A stretch of DNA of 64,000 nucleotides, taken from Acanthosepion esculentum (Eukaryota > Mollusca > Cephalopoda > Sepiida > Sepiidae). How positions within the stretch are numbered: the stretch's first letter is position 1; every line of letters begins with the position of its first letter. The translations under genes were made by a program, and so were the position numbers. A model generated the notes under the pieces. The model had not been told where the DNA came from and searched no databases. It saw only the letters and a list, made by a program, of their open reading frames with translations. Of this stretch, positions 53,853-64,000 are shown in pieces. The stretch is from NCBI GenBank assembly GCA_964036315.1, contig OZ038495.1, forward strand, positions 31,116,847 through 31,180,846. The letters run 5' to 3'.

Positions 53853-54460
53853 AAGTAGGATATTCAAGGACTGAAGGAAAAACATATTTGATTGGACGAA
53901 GCTAGACAAAGATATATATGAGGAGGAATGAAAAATAAGAAGAAAACAAATCTATGAATAAAATTAAAAGTGGGTAAATCAATATCCAAAAATGTAAGAC
54001 AGGAAGATGGGTTAAAAAAAAGCACGATTAAATGAAAAATAACATTTAGAGAGGAAGCCTTGAAGAACCAAAATCGAAGAATTGATACCGGAGTGGAATC
54101 TAAGAAATAATAATAAAAATAGTACAATATCGTTAATATGAAATAGATGGATGAGGTGGGAGGAATTAAACAGTAAGAGTCGAAATAGAAGAGTAGTAAA
54201 CATAGACTCGTCGAATAATAAAGGGAAAAATAAATAAAAGAAAAAGACGTGAAAAACACGATATAGAATAAGGTAGAATTAACAAAAAAAGTAAAATAGA
54301 AAAAGTAAGGCAAAACGTTGAGAATGGTTTAAACAATGAATGCAGAGAGTAAATACAAAAATGATGAAGAAAAGGCCGGGAGTGTTTAGAAAGACTAACG
54401 TAGCAAAGGGACGACATAGGAACAGAGAAGGTGTGAATATGTAGAAAATAATTCCAAGGG
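53853..54460. other. Purine-rich non-coding stretch
   Basis: Purine-rich plus strand generates long Phe/Ser-rich minus frames (such as 53864-54313), which I reject as coding. Confidence 0.6.
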
Positions 54461-54462
54461 AA

Positions 54463-54484
54463 TGTGTGTGTGTGTGTGTGTATG

Positions 54485-54522
<38 letters not shown>

Positions 54523-54536
54523 TGTGTGTCAGTGTG

Positions 54537-54567
<31 letters not shown>

Positions 54568-54571
54568 CTGA

Positions 54572-54625
<54 letters not shown>

Positions 54626-54629
54626 CTGA

Positions 54630-54662
<33 letters not shown>
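54463..54662. repeat. (TG)n/(CA)n and (TA)n microsatellites
   Basis: TG run facing a CA run (54463-54522), able to form a hairpin, then TA tracts to 54662. Confidence 0.95.
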
Positions 54663-54664
<2 letters not shown>

Positions 54665-54699
54665 GATAGACAATACGCGGAAAATACAGGGCGAAAAAA

Positions 54700-55055
54700 A
54701 CTTGCGACAGGAAAGCATTTGAGATGTAAAAGCACTGCGAATGATTGTCAGAGGAAAAACTTTCTGACGGAAAAGAATATGAGACAGGCAAGTCTTTGTG
54801 ACAGAAAAGAATGTGAAACAAAGAAACATTTAAGACAGAAAACAGTATGAGACAGGATATATTTCCTGATGTGAAGGTAAATGAGACAGTAAAGGATGTG
54901 GAATCGAAAAGTATATGAGACAGGCAAGGCTTTGTAACAGAAAAGGATGTGAGATAGGGAAGCATTTGGGATTGAAAACAATATGAGACAGGAAGGATTT
55001 CCTGATGTGTAAGCAAATGAGACAGTAAAGGATGTGGAATCGAAAAGAATGTGTC
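54700..55055. repeat. Tandem repeat, period about 135 bp, purine-rich
   Basis: ATTTCCTGATGTG.A.G.AAAT then GAGACAGTAAAGGATGTGGA and ATCGAAAAG occur at about 54850-54915 and again at 54985-55050. A third, weaker unit lies upstream. The minus 245-codon frame through it is not credible. Confidence 0.8.
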
Positions 55056-56300
55056 AAAGAATAAAAAAAGAAAACAAACGAAGACAAAGCCCGGGAACTA
55101 ATGTGAGAGAAAGTAAAGTAAAATAAAAAAATAGAGACGAAGATAATAAATGAAGAAAAAAATAAGATAAGAGGAATGAAAGAAAGGGAAACGAATAAGA
55201 ATCAAGTTATTTAATATGACAAATGGAAGAAAATAAGGCTAGAATTGAAAAGATAAAAAAGAAAAATATGACAAAAAATGAGTGAGAGTAAAATAAATGT
55301 TTTAAAATTTTGAGGAACACAGTTGCATAGAAGAGGACGAAATTGTAATACAGAAACTAATAACGATTTGGACAAAAGAAAATGGTTGAAAACGAATTTG
55401 TTTCATTAAAAACATAATAAAAATGCAGACAGAATTACCCAAGAAAAATGTGAAAAGCTCAGAGGATTTAATAAGAAAAATAAATTTAAAAAAATCAATT
55501 TAGAGCATACAGGTCTCTTTTTGTCATAATCTCAAAACATTCTTTAGCGTTTTTCTTGCAAGACTCATTTTTGGTGACCCTATTGCGACTAGTTGTCGAT
55601 ATTGAATACTTAATGGTGTATGAAAATTGATCAGAACTAAGAAACACAGAAGTAAAATTGTAACAAAAATTGAACGACCTTCTTAGATAAAAATTCTAAT
55701 CAATAATGTAATTGAAGTGTAATGAAAAAGTTGGAGAAAGACAAAAGGAGAAAAACTGTATGCATAAGATTGACGTTAAACAGATCGAACGATTCTTGGA
55801 ACAAATTAAAGAAATTAAAACAGTTTGGATTAAAGAAGAGTGTGAGAATGGAAAACAATGTGAGTGGTTGATGAATGAAGATAAAAATGACGGCAAACGA
55901 TAGAAAAAAAAAACAATGGCTGAAAATATTTGAAATTATTTGCTGACAAAAAAGACTTTTAAAAATACAAGAAAATTTCATGGAATCCTGTGAATTAAAC
56001 TGCTACTAAATATTTCGTAAGATCGATTAAGTTATTGATAATGAAATTCTGAACATGATGGTCAGTGTTTGATAACAAGAATTAGAATAAAGGCCCTCTC
56101 AATTACTGACAAGTATAAGGACGCTACTGAGTCATATTTTGCGGTGTTTACTAGCAATTATGTAAATAAGGATACAGAAGCCTTGATGAGGATTATGGAT
56201 TTCTCTTTTCTTCTTCCACACCAATTTCATTGTCGCCATCTTCTTTCTCGCCATTTTCTTCCACTAACAGTAACAAAAATTACATCAGCAACAGTAGCAA
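55056..56300. other. Non-coding stretch, no gene seen
   Basis: Purine-rich in its first half. Nothing recognised. Confidence 0.5.
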
Positions 56301-56307
56301 CAACAAC

Positions 56308-56310
56308 AGC

Positions 56311-56346
<36 letters not shown>
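56308..56346. repeat. (AAT)n microsatellite
   Basis: About twelve AAT units, at the low-coordinate (3') side of the minus-strand LINE relic. Confidence 0.95.
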
Positions 56347-57075
56347 CTGACATACTCTTCTCAACTTCTTATTCTTTGTAGCAATTAGCAAAGTTTGTCT
56401 TAAAATAAACCTCCCGTTCCTATTTACGCAAACTAGTTAGGTAGTTTATTTGTTGTTTCTCTCTGCCCGTCTTCAATCTGAGTTTCAATTTTTCTAACCC
56501 TTCTTTCCTCATTAGGAGTCCCACACATATCAACGGTCTCTATCTAACACTGCCCTTTGTGATTCCATTTTCCTTAAAACTTATCCGTTGTTTAAATTCT
56601 CTGCACGTCGTGTTCCCAACAAGCAGACCCAAACAAGTCAGGTAACTGTTCAGCATACTCTGCCTTATAAGAGGATCGATATTGAATAGCAGTTCACCAC
56701 CCTTTTCTTTGTTTCTAACGATATTTCCCATTTCCTTTATAATTTGCCTGGCTTTTGAAGGGCATCTTTTGCTATTGCAGCGTGCCTTTGGATTTCAGTA
56801 TCACATTTTCCGTCTTCTATTAAAACAATTTCCAGGTATATGAATTTCTGTACTTATTTAATGTTAACATCGCCAACCCGTAACTCGTTTCATGAGCTAT
56901 TTGACTTACTAACATCCATACGTTCTCTCTATTTTAGAATTAACATCAAAACTTTTTTCTTGCTTTCTTTGCTACTTTGTTCAGGAATTCTTGCAGGTCC
57001 ATCTCTGTGTCTTCCATCAATACTAGCATCTGCATATCTTATGTTAAGAATCACCACTGTTGAATTCTGATGATC
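56347..57075 (-). pseudogene. LINE RT and C-terminal region, copy 2
   Basis: Minus strand: NIRYADASIDGRH (YADD region, second Asp lost), LQEFLNKVAKKARKK after a frame change, VGDVNIK.VQKFIYL, then EDGKCDTEIQRHAAIAKDAL and ISLETKKRVVNCYSISILL. Same order as in the 2.2-3.2 kb relic. Many stops. Confidence 0.7.
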
Positions 57076-57079
57076 AACC

Positions 57080-57750
57080 CCCAAAAAAGAAACTATAAAT
57101 AAAATTACCTTTTCTTAGATATGTCAGGATCATCAGAACATATATTTGTTAAAGAATATGAAAATATAAGTTACTATCAAGATCATAACATTGAAATTGC
57201 AAATTTGGTATAATAAATAATATGTTAACATTAGAATAGTTCTGGGTTAGTTCAACTACGGTAGAAGCAAGCACACTAACAAGATCCATGTTGCTCTTGT
57301 ATACAAGAGACTTAAACATTCTCATTTTCTCAATATTATTTTGGATAAAATATGAACGATAGAGACTTTAATTATAACTTAACATAAATAGTGGCACAAA
57401 CGATGCATATATTTATTAAATTTCCTTATTTTAGGTCTCTGGTAATGATCTAGAAAGGGGCAAAATGCAAGATATAATAATAATAATTATTATTATTATT
57501 ATTAATAATAATGTATCATGGTGCTGTTGTGTAGATGTCTTGAGTACCACGGAAAATACTGCATGAGGTTGTACATTTCGATGCATGTTTGCAGTATCAG
57601 AAAAAGCAGATACGTAGAGCGACCACAAAGTTTAGTTTACAATAAATTGGTTAACATTTTACATTAACTACAATGCAATGGAGCAGAGTGCCCTCATCAC
57701 TACTGGGATAAATTTAACATTTGTCTCCAGCATTTTCCATTATGATGTAA
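57080..57750. other. Non-coding stretch, no gene seen
   Basis: Short (ATT)/(AAT) run near 57476-57510. No gene. Confidence 0.5.
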
Positions 57751-57752
57751 TC

Positions 57753-58497
57753 TTCATCTTCTGGTCTTCTTCTTCTTCTTTATCTGGTATTCTTCTGGTC
57801 TACTTCTTCTTATGGTCTTCTTCTTCTTCTTGTCTTCTTCTTCTTGTCTCCTTGTCTTCTTCTTCTTGTCTCCTTGTCTTCTTCTTCTTGTCTTCTTCTT
57901 CTTGTCTTCTTCTTCTTGTCTTCTTCTTCTTGTCTTCTTCTTCTTCTTGTCTTCTTCTTGTTGTCTTCTTCTTCTTGTTGTCTTCTTCTTCTTGTTGTCT
58001 TCTTCTTCTTGTTGTCTTCTTCTTCTTGTTGTCTTCTTCTTCTTCTTGTCTTCTTCTTCTTGTCTTCTTCTTCTTCTTGTCTTCTTCTTCTTGTTGTCTT
58101 CTTCTTCTTGTTGTCTTCTTCTTCTTGTTGTCTTCTTCTTGTTGTTGTCTTCTTCTTCTTCTTGTCTTCTTCTTCTTCTTGTCTTCTTCTTCTTCTTGTC
58201 TTCTTCTTCTTCTTGTCTTCTTCTTCTTGTTGTCTTCTTCTTCTTCTTCTTGTCTTCTTCTTCTTCTTCTTCTGGTCTTCTTCTTCTTCTTCTTCTGGTC
58301 TTTTTCTTCTTCTTCTTCTTGTCTTCTTCTTCTGGTCTTCTTCTTCTTCTGGTCTTCTTCTGGTCTTCTTCTTCTTCTGGTCTTCTTCTGGTCTTCTTCT
58401 TCTTCTGGTCTTCTTCTGGTCTTCTTCTTCTTCTGGTCTTCTTCTGGTCTTCTTCTTCTTCTTCTGGTCTTCTTCTTCTTCTTCTTCTTCTTCTTCT
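57753..58497. repeat. TTC-rich polypyrimidine minisatellite
   Basis: About 740 bp of CTTCTTCTT punctuated by G in patterns such as TTGTCTTCTTCTT, TTGTTGTC and TTCTGGTC. The G-containing subunit type changes along the array. The 230-305 codon frames in every frame are repeat translation. Confidence 0.97.
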
Positions 58498-58499
58498 TT

Positions 58500-59920
58500 C
58501 CGGGTCCCAACAAGAGACCTAAGGTCAGAAATGGCATCATGACATTTTCCACTGGACAATTTTTTAAAAAAATCACGCATATTTTACACAGATAATGCCC
58601 TTCGTAAGGCGTGAGATGTACACGTCAGAACAATTGTTTGCATTTCTTTAAGGCATGGACTACGAGGAATTTCTTCACTTAACCTATTGGAATCTTTTCC
58701 AGTCAATACAAGGACTCCACCTACAACTGGAATTGTGTGATGTTCACATGTTTCACAGATTTTGAGATTTCAAGTTCCTTATATTTTGAAATGAGTAATC
58801 AACAGAAATTAAATATTATTATTATTATTATTATGATTAATGTTGCTGCTGCTGCTGTTGTTGTCTGGAACATGAGGATGAAAATTATGATATTAAAATT
58901 CCAAACACAGTTTTATAACAATCATAATTGTCGAATGCACTGAAGTTAAATTGAGTACACGTCCTTTCAATTGTCCAGCAATATACTCCGATCCTAACAA
59001 TTCTCAGCAATACAGTCGTCCGCCTGATGCTGATTTTTCCTTTAAATTAAACTTTCCCTCAAGAATTCTTACCTCACATTTTCAGGACCGGTCTTATTGC
59101 TCTATTTTGATTGTATCCATCCTGTTCCACATATCATGAATTCACTAGTAAAGTGAAGATATATGTAGCCATTGTTTTCATTTTCCTTAAGTTCTCTTTT
59201 CTGCTGGAACATCGACATCCTCTTTCGAAATGTATGATTCTTCATTGTTACAAACTCCACGCCCGAACTTCTGGACGGAATAGTGGACTATGTTTAAATT
59301 CCTCAGTCTCGGAGTATATCGTGTGCTATATTTACCTAATACAAATCCTAGAATTTGTCTAAGTTATTGTTCCGTGTTTATAAATCACACTCGCCTACTT
59401 TGAATCATTTCCGCATTATGAACTTTCCCAAACAGACTGGGTTTCTGCTCCTTATTCTATTACAAGAGAAGACCGAAGTAACCATGAAAATATCCCTGTT
59501 ACTTAAATATCGGCAGTGACAATACTTAGCCCGTGATTATATCCAAAAATAGGACATTTTTCCTTACTCGACGTGACGATATTGTTGAATATCAGTCTTG
59601 TTCACGAAGACAAAAACGGGATTCCAACCACATCGTAGGACAAAATCTGATCAGTCGGTGAAAAACAATCAGTGGGCCCCGTTTGTATGTATACAAATCA
59701 TTACTGCATCATTTGTGTGTTGATTTGGTACATTATTTTATTATATGTTACATCGTTTGATCTTCTTTCCAGCAGAGTCTATATTTGTTGTTCTCTTGTG
59801 TTCCATACACAGTCGTGTTAAACTTAATATAGTCCACTGCCATGGTCTTATTTTTTTCCGCTATTAAGAGCAAAAATTACTCTTTTTCAGTTTTTCTTAT
59901 GTAGCCATGTCCGTGTCGAT
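58500..59920. other. Non-coding stretch, no gene seen
   Basis: Includes short (ATT)n and (TGC)n runs at about 58815-58865. Nothing else recognised. Confidence 0.5.
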
Positions 59921-59923
59921 GTT

Positions 59924-60003
59924 TTAGGTTGGTGCAAATATAATGTCGTTTTCTCACATGAAGTTGAACGTCAAAAAACGACATTATTTTTACACCAACC
60001 TAA
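59924..60003. mobile_element. 80-bp mariner-type MITE, copy 2
   Basis: TTAGGTTGGTGCAAATATAA and its near-exact complement at the other end. The 20-bp centre is the reverse complement of that in copy 1 (12757-12836), so it sits in the opposite orientation. TA follows the right end. Confidence 0.9.
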
Positions 60004-60004
60004 T

Positions 60005-63000
60005 ATATGTTGTTTACTGAATGTCTATTCTGAAGTGTTCATATCTTGTATTCTTCACATTGTTCAAGTCTAGATTTCTGGTTCAGGTTTTCTTTACAAC
60101 TTTTTATGCGTTATCATGAAGATTTTAGTTGTTCTTTAAATCTCAGTTAGATCTGAGTTGACAAAATATTGCTGGCTGAATTGTCCACACCTTCCGTTAA
60201 CACATAAAAAACGGCATCAGCCACTGACGCTTTATTAGAGACCTGTAGATATCAACTATTGCGATTTTAAGTTTTTTTTCGAAGGATAGAAGTTCAATTC
60301 ATTAAAAACAGGCAATCTCTGCATTCATGAGGATGCAGTATTTCCTAGAGGATTTTCCGGCAATTAAAGTTGGAAGAAAAGCTAATGATAATGCCTGCGT
60401 GCATTCTTCCAGAGAAAAAAAAAATAGCCATACTTGTTGACAACATCGAGAACTACCATGCCGTTAAAAATATTAAGTTTATGAACCTAACACTTGTTTT
60501 ATTTCGACTTTTTATTGTTTTTTTTTATAATCTAAAATAGTTACAATATATTTTTTTATACAATTATTGTATACAACTGAAGAGAACTTCAATATAAAAC
60601 GTTTGAAAATGAACTCTCTCTTTTTAACCGTTTGGCGTGAAAAGTTTGGTTAAGGCTAACATTTTTGCATTCTTTTCTTGTGGCCGATGAGGTTTATTTG
60701 TTTTGAGTCCAGAGATAAATTAAATTCAATACAGAGAATTTTTACCTTAGCTAGTTTATTAACGTCGCTGTATACGTCTTCTAACTAACCAGTGGGGACG
60801 CTCGCTCTCTCCACTGACGAGCAATTTCCAGAGACGAAAGTCAACACTTCTACATTGCTTTACATGGAAGAAGCAACTCATTGAAAAAAACATCTTTCTA
60901 TATCTCTATCATTCCCACGCACATTCAGCCAATCAAAATCGACTTCCTGAGGAATTCGAAGCAGAGATACACTTCTCTGTAAAATTAATAGCCTGCTGCA
61001 TTAGTATTTAACAACATACAGACTATCGATATCGGAATATTTATACAATGGCATCAGTTTCTGTGTTATGCCGACAAGGACTCTGAGATGTTCACTTGCC
61101 CAATTTCTTTCCGCTGATCATCAAGATCTTCGCTTTTCGCGCGGAAACTGGCACCTGTGATTCATATTTCTAACTTCCGTTTCGTGTATCCTATTTATAA
61201 TTTAAAAACACTGGAGAATTAAACTATAGCATAATCCTCTCCATATTCCCCGGATATTATAAGTACTGGTACTCGACCTAATATTGGTAGTACAGATTTA
61301 GCAGCATTTTCTACACTCAAAGATGTTTCACATGGTTAACAACTGCTGGTTTACACTTGTTCCGCCTACATCCAAACTCTTTTATTCTTTATTTAATTAA
61401 ATCCGCTTCGGTTTTTTACGTCTTCCCGTCTTTTTGATTGACTTTTTGTAATCATCATCTTCTTGCATCATTTTTAGTCATCTGTCAATGCCCATATAAA
61501 TTTCTAGATTTGTATATCTTGTTTTAATTTTACAATCTAGCGCTTGGATCTAACGTTCCATTGGAGTCTGAGTTTTCCATTCCTTAAGAGAGATTCTTGT
61601 TTGTATATAGACACTGGTTTGTATTATCGAATTGTAGTTCTTTTTACAGTTCCCAGTAGATCACCCATCTCATCCAGTCATGCTGATGTCTCTTTCTGGT
61701 CTTACATGTTGGATCCTCTTATCATGTGTTTGAATATGACGTCCTGTGTTCCGCAATGTCTGGATATGTTATTCCCCTGTGTCCTATCCACTTCAGAATT
61801 TATAAAACCGGGTTACTTTGACGTTGTTAGACGTCGCTATCACTGCAGTAACTGTTTCGCTTTTTGGTTATTCTGTCATGTTACGAAGTGCATGTTGCTA
61901 CATCTCCAATTTCTTGGATTTATTATCTGAAATGTTTGTGCATTTGAATGTCTCCCTAATTAATGGTATTTATTTTCGGCTATCTTCCGATAAATACGAC
62001 CATTCATATTTATTATTATTATTGTGATTAATTCTTATTGTGATTAATTCTTATTTATTATTATTGTGATTAATTCTTATTTAAGCTAACTTGTGTAGTT
62101 CTTGATGTAATTAACTAAAGCTTCGATGAAACCAATGCTTTTAATATATTTTCTTTTTCATTGACCTAAGTTAAATATAGTCAATGCCTTCTCATGTGAA
62201 AATCTTAATTCATTGTACATATTTACTCCCTTATGGTTTACTAAATTCTTGTCTACTTGAAAAGTGAATCGCTTCCCGTCTCTGGATTATGTATGTCAAC
62301 ACCACGGTGCACACAACAGCAACCTACGTTAAACATACAGCAATTTCCATAAGATTTATATTAACTTTAACGTTTATCATTTTCATGTCTCTTCTTTTTC
62401 TCAGATATAATTCTATCAATCCGTTTGCAATGGTCTACGTAGAATTGCAAGTGGAATCGCTATGTGTGTGTCTGACACTTTAAGTCAACTGTCGGGAAAA
62501 TCTTGGTATTACTAAATTTTCCATATTTCAAGCTGTGGTCTAGAAAATTCACCTTTCGTTATTTTTACTGAAGTTTCTTGATGCAGCCAACACTGCGAAT
62601 ATCCTTGATAAGTCCCGGAAAGGGATATATTTGTTCGACGTAGCTAAGTGGTTTTGGCTTCTGTAACCGAGTAGGACAATCTAGCAGGTAGCCGTAATGG
62701 ACTGGTACTCGTCGTAGTCGTAGGCAATATGCTTAGGCTTAGGCTTATGCAATAGGCGGAGGCGATGTACCTGCACATCAGACTGTATTTATGGCTGACA
62801 CCAACAAATCATATTACTGTGAGGGGGAACCCAGGTGTATGCACAGTCATTACATCACTCCTTCATATTAAAGTAAAAAGAAGTGAATTGATAAAAGAAA
62901 GAAAAAGTAGTATAACTAATAAGACCAGTTGAGGCCTCATTTTTTCTAATTTAAGCTATTTTTTTTATCCAGACGAATAAATAAAATAGATTACGTTCAG

Positions 63001-63425
63001 ACGCCAACTTCCTCGATATTGACACTTTACATAATTTAATTGTACTTCATTTTCCTATTTTCTTTTCCATCTTCTTTCAGAAAGTAGACGATCATCTTGT
63101 TGCTCGAACTGACTACAGCCAGTTTACTTATCCTTGTTTTTTTGTATTTTCTTCGTATTTCTGTTTTAATCTGCATTCCCTTCGTTTAATATATTATTTG
63201 CGTGTTTAATTCTTCAATAATTCCTTCCTCATTATATGCTTGAAAACATCTCTATCTGATATGTATTCTAAGAATTATGAGGAAAAACATTAGCTTATTC
63301 AGTCTGTAAACATGTAAATATGCTCATATCTATAACTATTATCTTTATACAAACACACACACACACATATATGTATGTATACATGTACTTAGATATTGAA
63401 TCAGCTACGACACATCAAGAAGTAA
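60005..63425. other. Non-coding stretch, no gene seen
   Basis: A 128-codon frame at 61544-61930 and others show no recognisable domain. CA/TA microsatellite at about 63351-63380. I see no transposon here, but diverged ones could be missed. Confidence 0.45.
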
Positions 63426-63429
63426 GTCG

Positions 63430-63560
63430 GCCTAAGTGCGACACTGACATCCGAAGGCGTATTAGTGTAGGTGAATTTGATTTCTGAAAGCTAAGAAAAG
63501 TATCAAGAAACAGGAAATATTCGTTAGCGTTAGGGGGAGACATCTCTTCCCTATGGAATC
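63430..63560 (+). pseudogene. LINE RT C-terminal fragment, copy 5
   Basis: The plus strand reads CDTDIRRRISVGEFDF, a stop, KLRKVSRNRKYSLALG. It resembles the (Y/C)DTEIRRRIGIAK.AF.KL...L.N..ISL block of the LINE family at 2.2 and 56.3 kb. Short and broken. Confidence 0.55.
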
Positions 63561-64000
63561 ATTGACTCTTCACGAAAAAAAGGGTAGTATTCGACAACAA
63601 CATGGGTGCTGGACAATACACTGCCTGTAGACAGTGAATTGTTTATCCAAACCAGTCCTGCTATATATTGGTCGGTGAGAATAAAAACGAATATTGTTGT
63701 TTAAAATATATTTAACCGTGTTTTGTTATATTTTGTTGTTCCCTATATTTTGGGTTACAACAGAATGAAAGAAACTAGTACAGGCGTGTTAGGTACTATC
63801 AGTCCTACTATATGTCAGTGTACGCTGGACAATCCTCGCAAAGATGAAAAGAGAAGATACTCAGGATACCATGAACCAAACATTTAAGTAAACCTTTAGA
63901 GAAAATAAAAACCAAAAGGATACTTTTACTTAAGATCAGGGAGAGAAGATGATATTTTTTTATATCAGATAAAGTAGAAATAGAGCCCGGATGATTTGCT
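63561..64000. other. Non-coding stretch, no gene seen
   Basis: Nothing recognised to the window end. Confidence 0.5.

Noticed and set aside
53864..55016. Long Phe/Ser/Leu-rich minus frames (149 and 245 codons)
   Set aside because: Purine-rich tract, microsatellite and a 135-bp tandem repeat explain them.
57678..58595. Open frames of 230-305 codons in several frames on both strands
   Set aside because: They translate a TTC-rich minisatellite (Ser/Leu/Phe on one strand, Lys/Arg/Glu on the other). All frames are open at once, which is a composition effect.
61544..61930. 128-codon plus frame
   Set aside because: No recognisable domain and composition as the neighbourhood; left uncalled.

Overview
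The window looks like intergenic DNA from an animal with a repeat-rich, AT-rich genome, most probably a cephalopod mollusc of the octopus type. That is an inference from the combination of abundant Penelope-like elements (PLEs), several tRNA-derived SINE families, a 5S rRNA/tRNA chimeric SINE, Jockey-like and other non-LTR relics, mariner/Tc1/hAT remnants and dozens of (TA)n tracts. I recognise no host protein-coding gene, no functional tRNA or rRNA gene, and no CRISPR array or operon. Every protein similarity I can support belongs to a transposable element, and every one is broken by stops, frameshifts or truncation. Layout: 1-7 kb holds a hAT MITE with a perfect 8-bp target duplication, a minus-strand LINE reverse-transcriptase relic, a tRNA-derived SINE and an 800-bp satellite built on an AGTATAACAGTATATATA unit. 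7-14 kb is a dense SINE area: hammerhead-ribozyme-like inverted arms, a 5S rRNA-tRNA chimeric SINE at 9.26 kb with two more copies of its body at 12.2 and 13.4 kb, a LINE 3' relic, an 80-bp mariner MITE and a tandem tRNA SINE. 14-21 kb holds a Jockey-like LINE tail, a repeat cluster with an antisense 5S-derived copy, and long polypyrimidine and (TA) tracts. 21-25 kb is an almost complete but degenerate minus-strand PLE, followed by a tRNA SINE carrying a hammerhead ribozyme and an inverted SINE pair enclosing a PLE RT fragment. 26-42 kb is microsatellite-rich and carries a 5'-truncated PLE with inverted terminal repeats, an internally deleted mariner, a TIR MITE and a series of (TA)n-flanked cassettes with hammerhead-like motifs. 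42.7-45.3 kb is a second, different PLE with a 447-codon RT reading frame. 47-49 kb has a Tc1 relic directly beside an almost full-length mariner. 51.6-52.9 kb is a LINE relic followed by the best-preserved Jockey-like C-terminus. 53-64 kb is low complexity with LINE relics, a 740-bp TTC-rich tract and a second copy of the 80-bp MITE. The most interesting theme is the repeated occurrence, on both strands, of hammerhead-type motifs (CUGANGA, stem II, GAAA) beside (TA)n tracts. Two have a complete type-I layout with matching stem I. Several sit in short cassettes that share a GTATTGAGCACTTT-like box. PLEs elsewhere are known to carry hammerhead motifs in their terminal repeats, so these cassettes are probably PLE termini or PLE-mobilised non-autonomous elements. 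The tRNA SINE with its own hammerhead, and the SINE/PLE/SINE chimera, suggest exchange between the PLE and SINE machineries.
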